Shown piece after piece: positions 42,084 to 50,126 of a stretch of DNA of 64,000 nt. Source of the stretch: Flectobacillus roseus (lineage in GTDB: Bacteria > Bacteroidota > Bacteroidia > Cytophagales > Spirosomataceae); assembly GCF_030056665.1 (NCBI RefSeq), contig NZ_JASHIG010000003.1; one strand, given 5' to 3'. Every line of letters starts with the position of its first letter. Position 1 is the first letter of the stretch. The notes under the pieces were generated by a model. The model was not told the origin of the DNA, searched no databases, and worked only from the letters and a program-made list of their open reading frames with translations. The position numbers and the translations under genes are program-made.

Positions 42084-43940
42084 ATGACAGCTTCTCAGGC
42101 TTTATTCCAACTTCTCATGCTACTTTGCGTGGTTCAGTTGACTGTAACCAACGCAATGGCACAGCTCTCCACTCCAGTTGGCACTTGGAGGACGCATTTT
42201 AATTATAAAAAAGCAAAAGCGCTAGCACAAGCAGGTAATCTGATTTATTGTGCCACCGAGCAAGGACTTTTTTATTATGACAAATCTGCTAATGAGGCTA
42301 ATATATTGACCAAACTAGATGGTTTGAGCAATAACCAAATCGCCCAAATTAAGATTCATACTTCTCTCAAACTACTAATCATTGGATACACTTCAGGAGC
42401 CTTAGATTTGGTACAGCTAGATAGTCAGTTTGAACCAACTTCTCAGATTACAACACTCAAATTCATCGAAGAAAATACTACTATTCTCAACTCGAAGAAA
42501 GTTTCAGATATTAGTTTTTACCAAAATACCGCCTTCATGTCTTATGATTTTGGTTTGGTCGTTTTGGATTTGGATAAAAAGGAAGTGAAAGAAACCTATT
42601 TGTATCTGGGTGAAAATGGTAATGCTTTAGGAGTATCTCAAAGTGTGGTGGTCGGAAATATCCTGTATATCTCTACACCTATCGGCATACGTCAGGCAAC
42701 GCTCAGTAATGAAGTTAATTTGCAGTATTTTGGTAATTGGACTACCCTAAAATCTCCGAGTGGAACCACCTTAAAAGGTGCCCTTTGCGTAACAGGTACT
42801 CAGTTGTGGATAGGAAGTACTGAGGGGGATTTATGGAAATATACTAACGGACAGCTACTTTCGACGCTAAAATTTGCCACAGGCATCGACAAACTTATTG
42901 CTTTAGATACACAACATTTACTGATTAAAAATACCTCAGTACTGAGAGTTTACCAAACCTCCGACGAATCAGTTTCTCGCCTGACAGAGCCTTTGGCTTT
43001 ACAATTGCAAGATGGTTTTTGGGATAGTCAACAAAAGTTTTGGATAGCCGATTATGCGAATGGGTTAGTGAGTAATATTTCTGGTACATACAAATCCTAC
43101 AGCCCTACGAGTCAAGATACACTATTTCAATACCGTAAAGATTCTATTATTCTGGACTCTGACAAAAATCGTTGGACACGATTGGGTGCTTATCAAGGTA
43201 TCATGGTAGAGACTCCTGCCCAAAAACGAACCTATCTATACACTGGTAAGAGGCAAGGTAACCTTCCAAGTGCATCGGTTGCCAGTATGACTTTGGACAA
43301 ATATGGACAAATATGGGTGGGAACTACCGCAGGTGTAGCCGTTTTTGACGACCCTGCAAGTGTAGTTTCAGGACGTAATTTGGATGCTTATACACCAATT
43401 TTTGAAAAAAGAAGACTATTAGCCAACGAAACTGTCACGACCATTGCCATCGACGGAGGTAATCGAAAATGGATGGGAACCAATAATGGGGTATTTTTAT
43501 TTTCCGAAGATGGCACCGAATTAGTGAATAATTTTACGGTCAAAAATTCGCCACTTCCGAGTAATCAAATTTCGTACATAGGCATAGAGCCTTCTACAGG
43601 AGAAGTATATATTCGAACTTCCCAAGGAATGGTTTCTTATCAAGGAACAGCTATGGAAGCAGGTGACAATATTTCAGGAAAAGCCTTGATTTATCCCAAC
43701 CCTGTTCGACCAGAATATGAAGGTTTGATTACCATAGATGGATTATATGAAAATGTAGTAGTAAAAATAACAGACGTAGCGGGTCGCTTGATTTATGAAA
43801 CCAAATCAAATGGCTCAAGGGCAGTGTGGAATGGACAATATCCGACAGGAGGCAAAGTTCCGACAGGAATATATTATGTAATGACAAGTACTGACGAAGG
43901 CAATCAGGCTCTAATGGGCAAAATAGCCGTTGTCAGATAA
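42084..43940 (+). CDS. porZ: Type IX secretion system component PorZ
   Basis: Surface-exposed part of the T9SS attachment complex (with PorU, PorV and PorQ) that processes cargo and links it to anionic LPS. From the ATG at 42084 the product is 618 residues with a signal peptide (LLMLLCVVQLTVTNAMAQ); an earlier ATG at 42039 overlaps tdk. The N-terminal two-component-regulator-like beta-propeller strands recur (GNLIYCATEQGLFYYDK, TQLWIGSTEGDLWKY, GQIWVGTTAGVAVFDD, RKWMGTNNGVFLF). The last ~85 residues form a type A sorting domain (IYPNPVRPEYEGLITIDG, DVAGRLIYETKS, VPTGIYYVM). Likely co-transcribed with tdk and the following YkgJ-type gene. Confidence 0.9.
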   Translation: MTASQALFQLLMLLCVVQLTVTNAMAQLSTPVGTWRTHFNYKKAKALAQAGNLIYCATEQGLFYYDKSANEANILTKLDGLSNNQIAQIKIHTSLKLLIIGYTSGALDLVQLDSQFEPTSQITTLKFIEENTTILNSKKVSDISFYQNTAFMSYDFGLVVLDLDKKEVKETYLYLGENGNALGVSQSVVVGNILYISTPIGIRQATLSNEVNLQYFGNWTTLKSPSGTTLKGALCVTGTQLWIGSTEGDLWKYTNGQLLSTLKFATGIDKLIALDTQHLLIKNTSVLRVYQTSDESVSRLTEPLALQLQDGFWDSQQKFWIADYANGLVSNISGTYKSYSPTSQDTLFQYRKDSIILDSDKNRWTRLGAYQGIMVETPAQKRTYLYTGKRQGNLPSASVASMTLDKYGQIWVGTTAGVAVFDDPASVVSGRNLDAYTPIFEKRRLLANETVTTIAIDGGNRKWMGTNNGVFLFSEDGTELVNNFTVKNSPLPSNQISYIGIEPSTGEVYIRTSQGMVSYQGTAMEAGDNISGKALIYPNPVRPEYEGLITIDGLYENVVVKITDVAGRLIYETKSNGSRAVWNGQYPTGGKVPTGIYYVMTSTDEGNQALMGKIAVVR

Positions 43941-43951
43941 AATTGTAGAAT

Positions 43952-44455
43952 ATGCTATACAATCAAGATACCATCACCGAGTTTAGAGATGCTTCATTGA
44001 ATAAGTATCCCGAAAACAAAAAGTTTTTTGAAAGATTAAAAACCAAAAAAGTAAAAAACCTTGACGAATTATTTCATCCTCGTCATGAAGAGATTTTTGA
44101 GGAAGTTGACTGTTTGACTTGTGCCAATTGTTGTAAAACGACAAGTCCAATTTTTACAGATATAGATATTGAAAGAATTGCCAAACACTTGCGCATGCGT
44201 CCTGCACAGTTAATCGATAAGTATTTGCATTTGGACAAAGACCAAGACTATGTGCTGAATAGTTCGCCATGCACGTTTTTGGGAGCAGATAATTATTGTT
44301 CAATTTATGAAGTAAGACCCAGAGCATGCAGAGAATATCCACATACCGACCGTAAAAATATGTCAGGCATTATGAAGTTGACGCTCGAAAATACGAAGGT
44401 ATGTCCTGCCGTATTTGAAATTGTAGAACAATTGAAAAATCTCAAAATCGTGTAA
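43952..44455 (+). CDS. YkgJ-family cysteine-cluster protein
   Basis: A 167-residue soluble protein with the CxxCxxCC motif: DCLTCANCCKTT (about 50-61) and a second set SPCTFLGADNYCSIY followed by RPRACREYP (about 107-130). This is the metal-binding pattern of the YkgJ/zinc-or-iron-chelating family; no reaction is established. It starts 11 bp after porZ and so is probably translated from the same transcript, but a role in secretion is not implied by anything in its sequence. Confidence 0.88.
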   Translation: MLYNQDTITEFRDASLNKYPENKKFFERLKTKKVKNLDELFHPRHEEIFEEVDCLTCANCCKTTSPIFTDIDIERIAKHLRMRPAQLIDKYLHLDKDQDYVLNSSPCTFLGADNYCSIYEVRPRACREYPHTDRKNMSGIMKLTLENTKVCPAVFEIVEQLKNLKIV

Positions 44456-44722
44456 GTATAAGGTTTCTTAAAATCTAGTATCTGTATTCAGAAGAATTGT
44501 CGTTTTAGGGCATAAGGTAATAAAATACATATTCTATAAGCAAGATATTAGCCGTTATGTAATAAATGACTGATTTAGTATTAAATACATGCTAGAAACC
44601 TATATAATATTTCGTTATAACATAGAAAAAACAAACTTTTCTGTAATTTTGAAAAAATTTTAATATACTGTAATCCCAATTACTAATCATACATATAACT
44701 TTAAAACTTACAATTTTACTAG

Positions 44723-45634
44723 ATGGCTGCAGCAGAGTATTTAGGTATTGACATTGGAGGAACGAACGTAAAAATGGGTATCGTTAACTCTGAAACTGGT
44801 CAAATTTCAAATTTTTACAGTCATGATACTGTTAGCTGGCGCAAATCAGGTCATTTCGAAGACCGCCTTGCCGAGGCTATTGCCCTTCAATTACTTGATC
44901 ACAAGCATATCAAGAAGGTAGGTATTGGTTTGCCAGGTATGATTGACTCTACTCGTCGTACTCCAATCGAGATTACGGCTATTCCTGAGCTTGACCGTGT
45001 ACCATTGGTAGACTTGCTTGAGAAGAAATTTGTAGGAGTAAATTTCTATCTTGAAAACGATGCCAATGCAGCAGCATTAGGTGAGTTTTATTTCGGTGAA
45101 GAACGTATCGACGAAAGCTATATTTTTATCACTTTAGGAACGGGTGTTGGTGGCGCTGCTATCATCGGTAAAAAAGTATTTACAGGTGGACGTGGTAATG
45201 CTATGGAGCCAGGGCATACACCATCTGCTAATGGTAAAGTTTTAGAGCGTAACATCGGTAAAAATGAATTGTTGGATTTGGCTAACAATATGAGAAAAGA
45301 ATACACTGGCGAAACACAATTGCCAGATGATGGTTCTATCTCAACAACGGGATTAGTGGCTGCCGCTGCTGCAAATGACAAACTTGCGCTACAAGTATTT
45401 GAAAGAGTAGGAGAGTTGTTAGGCGAAAACCTTTGTCACTTAGTAGCTATTCTTGACATCAATTTGATATTGATTGGTGGTGGTCTTTCAGCATCGTTTG
45501 ACTACATCTTGCCAAGCATGAAACGCAAGCTAAATCAGTGGTTGACAAAGTACCATGCAAGCGATTTAACAATCAAGCGTGCTACCTTGGGTAACGACGC
45601 AGGTTTGTTAGGAGCAGCTTCATTGTGCTTCTAG
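44723..45634 (+). CDS. ROK-family sugar kinase-like protein lacking the zinc motif
   Basis: Predicted sugar or N-acetyl-sugar kinase of 303 residues, cytoplasmic. The phosphate-1 loop DIGGTNVKMG (10-19), the catalytic region ENDANAAALGEF with the Asp base, and the phosphate-2 loop TLGTGVGGAAI are present, and GGGLSASFDYI fits the adenosine loop. In ordinary ROK proteins the segment after GH carries CxCGxxGC zinc ligands; here the sequence goes EPGHTPSANGKVLERNIGKN, with no cysteine at all, so the zinc site is lost although the preceding His stays. Glucokinase is a reasonable guess. TAACTTTA and TAATTTTG boxes lie upstream. Confidence 0.88.
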   Translation: MAAAEYLGIDIGGTNVKMGIVNSETGQISNFYSHDTVSWRKSGHFEDRLAEAIALQLLDHKHIKKVGIGLPGMIDSTRRTPIEITAIPELDRVPLVDLLEKKFVGVNFYLENDANAAALGEFYFGEERIDESYIFITLGTGVGGAAIIGKKVFTGGRGNAMEPGHTPSANGKVLERNIGKNELLDLANNMRKEYTGETQLPDDGSISTTGLVAAAAANDKLALQVFERVGELLGENLCHLVAILDINLILIGGGLSASFDYILPSMKRKLNQWLTKYHASDLTIKRATLGNDAGLLGAASLCF

Positions 45635-45813
45635 TACAAAAAATTAACTATAAGCAAGCCTCGAAGAATGGCAAAAAACGTCTAAATTTGTGGGCTAAAT
45701 ATAAAATTCCCTTAAAAATGGGTTTGGAAAACGAGCAAGTAAAAGAATTATTTTATTCTTTCTAGAAAAAGTATAAAAGATTCTAGGATTAGGAATATCT
45801 GTTAGAAATATTT

Positions 45814-45845
45814 TTTGACAATCTAATTTTTAATCATCATCTTTG
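45814..45845 (+). promoter_or_regulatory. Promoter of acpP
   Basis: TTTG at 45814-45817 and CATCTTTG at 45838-45845 (7 of 8 to TAnnTTTG) are 20 nt apart. Start of transcription near 45850, about 28 bp before acpP. Confidence 0.55.
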
Positions 45846-45877
45846 CACCGTTTTTCTAACCAAAAATCGTTCTAAAA

Positions 45878-46114
45878 ATGGCAGAAATTGCAGAAAAAGT
45901 AAAAGGCATTATCGTCGAGAAATTAGGCGTTGACGCAGCAGAAGTAACTCCAGAAGCTTCATTCACAAACGATTTGGGTGCTGACTCTTTGGATACAGTA
46001 GAATTGATTATGGAATTCGAAAAAGAATTCAACGTAACAATTCCAGATGACCAAGCTGAAAACATCCAAACAGTTGGTCACGCTATTGCATATCTTGAAG
46101 AACATGCTAAGTAA
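45878..46114 (+). CDS. acpP: Acyl carrier protein
   Basis: Carries growing acyl chains on a phosphopantetheine arm in fatty acid synthesis. The 78-residue acidic four-helix protein has the attachment site GADSLDTVELIM with Ser37, and the typical IVEKLGVDAAEVTPEASF and DDQAENIQTVGHAIAYLE blocks. The fabF gene follows on the same strand, as in many bacteria, but a strong hairpin between them suggests separate or attenuated transcripts. Confidence 0.97.
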   Translation: MAEIAEKVKGIIVEKLGVDAAEVTPEASFTNDLGADSLDTVELIMEFEKEFNVTIPDDQAENIQTVGHAIAYLEEHAK

Positions 46115-46434
46115 TTGACTTTTCAGTATGTGCTAATTTGAGAGTGGTTTGGTGGTTTTACCTCAAATCATTGTTCAGATTAGCACATTTTTATTTGAAA
46201 GGCGTAATTAAGTGCCATCTCCAAACCTTTTATCAATAAGTCGTCTGCGAGATTTTATAACTTAATTCATATATTTCTTCGTTTGATTTATAAAATCATC
46301 TATATTTGAAATTCGAGTGAACAAGGCCACTGGAAATTTATCTCTCTCAAGATGCTTTTTTCAGGGTGATTTTGCACCAATAGCGCCTAACAATATCTTC
46401 ACTTTTAATAGAACTTGAAACTCAACTTCGCCAC
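46115..46434. other. Intergenic region acpP-fabF
   Basis: 320 bp: the acpP terminator and, further right, TATATTTG at 46301-46308 which fits the -7 consensus and could start a fabF transcript about 120 bp before the gene. Confidence 0.45.
46128..46194 (+). terminator. Composite hairpin after acpP
   Basis: ATGTGCTAAT (46128-46137) pairs with ATTAGCACAT (46179-46188), and an inner ATTTGAG pairs with CTCAAAT; a T-rich stretch follows. Confidence 0.7.
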
Positions 46435-47682
46435 ATGAGCTTTAAACGAGTAGTAGTTACTGGCATAGGAGCATTGACTCCTATTGGAAACACAGCACCA
46501 GAGTATTGGGAAGGTCTCAAAAATGGGGTTAGTGGTAGTGATTATATCACTAAATTTGATGCTGAGAAGTTTCGTACTCGCTTTGCTTGCGAGATTAAAA
46601 ATTTTGATGTTAACAACTTTATTCCACGTCAAGAAGCACGTAAAATGGATGCTTTTGCTCAGTATGCAATTGTTGCATCTGATGAAGCTATCAAAGATTC
46701 GGGCTTAGACTTAGAAAAAGTTGATAAAAATAAAATTGGAGTTATTTGGGGCTCTGGTATTGGTGGTCTTCGCACTTTTGAGGATGAATGCTTCAATTTT
46801 GCGAAAGGTGACGGTACGCCAAAGTTTAACCCATTTTTCATTCCTAAAATGATTGCTGACTCTGCTTCAGGAGTTATCTCTATCCGTCATGGTTTCCGTG
46901 GTGTAAACTACGTAACTGTTTCGGCTTGTTCGTCAGCAAACAATGCTATTATCGATGCTTTCAACTATATCCGTTTGGGTCGTTTGAAGGCTTGTGTAAC
47001 AGGTGGTTCTGAAGCGCCAGTAACAATTGCATCAGTAGGTGGTTTTACTGCTTTACGTGCTATGTCTGAGCGTAACGATGATCCAAAAACGGCTTCTCGT
47101 CCTTATGACAAAGACCGTGATGGTTTTGTGGTAGGTGAAGGCTCTGGAGCATTGATTTTGGAAGAATATGAGCACGCTGTTGCTCGTGGAGCCAAAATTT
47201 ATGCTGAAATGATTGGTGGTGGTTTCTCTTCTGATGCTTACCATATTACAGCTCCACACCCAGAAGGTTATGGTGCTTTGTTGTCAATGCAAGATGCTTT
47301 GGATGATGCTAATATCAAGCCAGAAGAAGTTGACTACATCAATACGCACGGTACATCAACTCCACTTGGCGACCCTCAAGAATTGAAAGCGATTGTTGAA
47401 TTATTTGGCGAACACGCTTATAAATTGAACATTAGCTCAACCAAATCGATGACTGGTCACTTGTTGGGTGGTGCAGGTGCAGTTGAAGCAGTAGCGTCTA
47501 TTTTGGCTATGCAACATCAACTAGTTCCTCCGACAATCAACCACGTTACAGAAGACCCAACGGTTGATAATCGTTTGAACCTTACTTTAAATCAAGCTCA
47601 GTCACGTAAGATTGATGTCGTTTTGAGTAATGGCTTTGGATTCGGTGGACATAATGCCACAGTTATTTTTAGAAAAATCTAA
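46435..47682 (+). CDS. fabF: 3-oxoacyl-ACP synthase II
   Basis: Condenses malonyl-ACP with growing acyl-ACP in elongation. The 415-residue thiolase-fold protein has catalytic Cys165 (TVSACSSANNAI), the first His in NTHGTSTPLGD (about 302-312) and the second in SMTGHLLGGAGAVE (about 339-352), plus the lysine in the STKSM stretch before it. Length and KPYDKDRDGFVVGEG-like block are typical of FabF. Likely shares a transcript with rnc, which starts 85 bp downstream past a 15-bp stem hairpin. Confidence 0.96.
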   Translation: MSFKRVVVTGIGALTPIGNTAPEYWEGLKNGVSGSDYITKFDAEKFRTRFACEIKNFDVNNFIPRQEARKMDAFAQYAIVASDEAIKDSGLDLEKVDKNKIGVIWGSGIGGLRTFEDECFNFAKGDGTPKFNPFFIPKMIADSASGVISIRHGFRGVNYVTVSACSSANNAIIDAFNYIRLGRLKACVTGGSEAPVTIASVGGFTALRAMSERNDDPKTASRPYDKDRDGFVVGEGSGALILEEYEHAVARGAKIYAEMIGGGFSSDAYHITAPHPEGYGALLSMQDALDDANIKPEEVDYINTHGTSTPLGDPQELKAIVELFGEHAYKLNISSTKSMTGHLLGGAGAVEAVASILAMQHQLVPPTINHVTEDPTVDNRLNLTLNQAQSRKIDVVLSNGFGFGGHNATVIFRKI

Positions 47683-47695
47683 TCTGAATAATATT

Positions 47696-47744
47696 GCAAA
47701 CTTTCGTTGTGAGGTTCTTGCTTAATAATACAACGAAAGTTTGC
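47696..47744 (+). promoter_or_regulatory. 15-bp stem hairpin between fabF and rnc
   Basis: GCAAACTTTCGTTGT (47696-47710) pairs perfectly with ACAACGAAAGTTTGC (47730-47744), loop 19 nt, 23 bp before the rnc start. No clean T-run follows. Such a duplex in the leader of the RNase III gene is a possible self-cleavage site (inference). Confidence 0.55.
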
Positions 47745-47767
47745 ATGTTTGATTTTGTTTCGAATAT

Positions 47768-48499
47768 ATGTTGTCACCCATTTTAGAATTCTTTTCCAGC
47801 GACCCGAAAGACAAAAAGCTGAAGAAAGCTGTAGAACATATCATTGGTCAGAAGCCTTCCAATATTATGCTGTACAGATTGGCATTTATGCATTCCTCAG
47901 TGTCGAAGGAAACGGTAGCAAAGGGATACAAAGAATCTAATGAACGCCTCGAATTTTTGGGAGACTCGGTTCTAGGGATGATAACAGCAGAATATCTTTT
48001 CAAAAAATTCCCTTTTAAAGATGAGGGATTTTTGACAGAAATTCGTTCTAGAATGGTTAGCCGTGAATCCTTGAATGGAGTAGCTCGTAAGATTGGTTTG
48101 GATAAGCTCGTTGAATACGATGGAAATCGTCGCACTGTTTTGGCCCGTACATCGATGTATGGCGATGCACTAGAGGCTTTAATTGGTGCTATTTATCTCG
48201 ACAAAGGTTTTCAATTTACTCGAAAATTTATTGTTAAATCTATTCTTACACAGCATTTTGATATCGATACAGTTGTGTCAAATAACCCTAATTTCAAATC
48301 TCTTGTGATTGAGTGGGCACAACGTGAAGGTAAACAAATTCGCTTTGACATTTCTGAAGAAGGTGCCAAGCATAATAAAGAATTTACCGCCACCATTTAT
48401 GTTGACGACGATTCTTTTGCGGTAGGTCAGGGATATTCAAAGAAAAAGGCAGAACAAACTGCCGCGATGAAGGCTTGTGAAAAACTAGAAATTAGTTAA
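47768..48499 (+). CDS. rnc: Ribonuclease III
   Basis: Cleaves double-stranded RNA in rRNA and mRNA processing. The 243-residue protein has the endonuclease domain with the signature NERLEFLGDSVLG (58-70; Glu/Asp metal ligands), RRTVLARTSMYGDALEALIG with the second acidic cluster (about 121-141), and a C-terminal double-stranded RNA-binding domain (about 165-243, ending KKAEQTAAMKACEKLEIS). Length is normal for Bacteroidetes. It follows fabF, an arrangement common in this phylum. A strong terminator follows. Confidence 0.95.
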   Translation: MLSPILEFFSSDPKDKKLKKAVEHIIGQKPSNIMLYRLAFMHSSVSKETVAKGYKESNERLEFLGDSVLGMITAEYLFKKFPFKDEGFLTEIRSRMVSRESLNGVARKIGLDKLVEYDGNRRTVLARTSMYGDALEALIGAIYLDKGFQFTRKFIVKSILTQHFDIDTVVSNNPNFKSLVIEWAQREGKQIRFDISEEGAKHNKEFTATIYVDDDSFAVGQGYSKKKAEQTAAMKACEKLEIS

Positions 48500-48856
48500 T
48501 AAACCCAAGGGTTCCCAAAAACGGCCTAAGCACGATATTCCTGCTTAGGCCGTTTTTGTCATAGCATACTTCATCTATTTTTTTGATAATTTTGAGGCCT
48601 ATTATTTGATTAGTCAATATTCGAAGAATACAATTTCTGATCATCTTGTTCGATGAGAATCTTGGAAAATCGCAAATTGAAAAGTTTCAACGAGAATCAC
48701 ATCGATTTATTTTTTTTATTCATTCATCAGAATAATCTTTGGTGTAATATTTGCGTTCTTAGTGGTAGTTAAAATACTTTTCACGGGAAGATTTCTTTTT
48801 TATCCTTTTACTTTCGTACATTCATAACTAGAAGTTTCAACCCAAACCATAAAAAT
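48500..48856. other. Intergenic region after rnc
   Basis: 357 bp: the rnc terminator, then AT-rich sequence with an AATATTTG near 48747, one base from the -7 consensus, as possible start for the next gene. Confidence 0.4.
48517..48557 (+). terminator. Terminator of rnc
   Basis: AAAAACGGCCTAAGCA pairs perfectly with TGCTTAGGCCGTTTTT around a 9-nt loop. Confidence 0.9.
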
Positions 48857-50023
48857 ATGAAGTTAGACTTTCAGGCAATAGAACGATACGCTAAACAGTA
48901 TGCTGCCAAAGTTTGTGACGACTTTTTTAATAGAAATAATACAATTTCAGGCCAACAAATTATGAAACTGAGCAACGTTGCTCAGGTGAATACATTTGTG
49001 ATTGGAGATTTGTACGAAACTTGGAAATCTAATACAGAATCTTTCAAAAGCCCTTATTTTAACTTTGAGAATGAAGAGGTAAAGGCAGCCCTACAAGCTT
49101 ATATGAATACCGTATCTCATCACATTTCGGTGGATAGAGAACATTTTGAGCCTTTGTTGGTCAATGCTGTAAAAAATACTATAGGTCTATTACTAGATCC
49201 AAGTAAATATTTTGATGACTTTGTTCGTGAGTCTCCCGAATTTACCTTAACAAAAGACCGTATAATTACGTTGGCAAAATACACTAAAATTAACAGTGTT
49301 TTTGCTAAAGGATTGAAAGATAAAATAGCTGATGAAAACCACGTGTATGTAACGACAGCACTGGGTTGGTTGAATGATTTAGCCAATCATCACGATTTTG
49401 AAAATCCAGATAAATACTTGGAAATGCTAAATGCAACCTTGGCATTTAAGCGTGATGATTTTTATAAGAAATCTGTCACAGTAACGGCACCAAGTGCAGC
49501 TAGTCCTCGATTGACACAGTCATTTTTTGATGTTGAACATGAAGACGAGGATGATGCTAAAACAGAAGTATCAACAGTAAACGAAGAGGAAGAACATGAG
49601 CCGCTACCAACTGTAGCAGCCATCCAAGCACAGATTGACAAAGAAGGTACGCCTGCTGATATTCGTATTCCTTCAAAATTGAATGATGCCTTTACTGATG
49701 AATTACCGACTGTCAATGATTTGCTAAGAAAAGAGGTCATTAGCCAAGGCACACCGCTGTCAGATTTGGCTTTTAATCGTCAAATTAAAAGCATTGCAGA
49801 CGCTATTAGCTTAAATCAGAAGTTTATCTTTATTGGTAAGTTGTTTGAAGGAGATGTTAATGCTTATACTCGAGCAGTTGAGGATTTGGATAGATGCACT
49901 AGTTATTTAGAGGCTAAAAATATAATGAATAAAGTCTTAGCACCTAAATTTAATTGGGTAATGGCTGCTGAAGAAGCGAATGACTTTTTAGAAATAGTGG
50001 GGCGTAAGTTCCAAGGTTTATAA
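48857..50023 (+). CDS. Unknown cytoplasmic protein with acidic linker
   Basis: A 388-residue protein I do not recognise. The N-terminal ~205 residues are helical (RYAKQYAAKVCDDFFNRNNT, then LSNVAQVNTFVIGDLYETWK). A low-complexity acidic linker (about 215-255, DVEHEDEDDAKTEVSTVNEE) separates it from a C-terminal ~130-residue part that ends NKVLAPKFNWVMAAEEANDF. That last part, with LPTVNDLLRKEV and SIADAISLNQKFIFIGKLFE, resembles a repeated segment known from Bacteroidetes proteins of unknown role. No signal peptide, so probably cytoplasmic. It lies directly before the exported HhH barrel gene, with a terminator between. Confidence 0.75.
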   Translation: MKLDFQAIERYAKQYAAKVCDDFFNRNNTISGQQIMKLSNVAQVNTFVIGDLYETWKSNTESFKSPYFNFENEEVKAALQAYMNTVSHHISVDREHFEPLLVNAVKNTIGLLLDPSKYFDDFVRESPEFTLTKDRIITLAKYTKINSVFAKGLKDKIADENHVYVTTALGWLNDLANHHDFENPDKYLEMLNATLAFKRDDFYKKSVTVTAPSAASPRLTQSFFDVEHEDEDDAKTEVSTVNEEEEHEPLPTVAAIQAQIDKEGTPADIRIPSKLNDAFTDELPTVNDLLRKEVISQGTPLSDLAFNRQIKSIADAISLNQKFIFIGKLFEGDVNAYTRAVEDLDRCTSYLEAKNIMNKVLAPKFNWVMAAEEANDFLEIVGRKFQGL

Positions 50024-50050
50024 AAGCGAGATAATTCTCGCTTTTTTTTT
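50022..50050 (+). terminator. Terminator after the unknown 388-residue gene
   Basis: AAAGCGAG-ATAATT-CTCGCTTT followed by a long T-run, overlapping the stop codon end. Confidence 0.85.
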
Positions 50051-50061
50051 GAGTAAAATAG

Positions 50062-50069
50062 TATATTTG
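50062..50069 (+). promoter_or_regulatory. Candidate -7 box for the HhH barrel gene
   Basis: TATATTTG, full consensus match, 58 bp before the start at 50127. Confidence 0.4.
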
Positions 50070-50126
50070 TTTTAGAAAACTACTCCTAAATGAGTCCTTT
50101 GGGGCTCTAAAAACTGAGTCTACACC

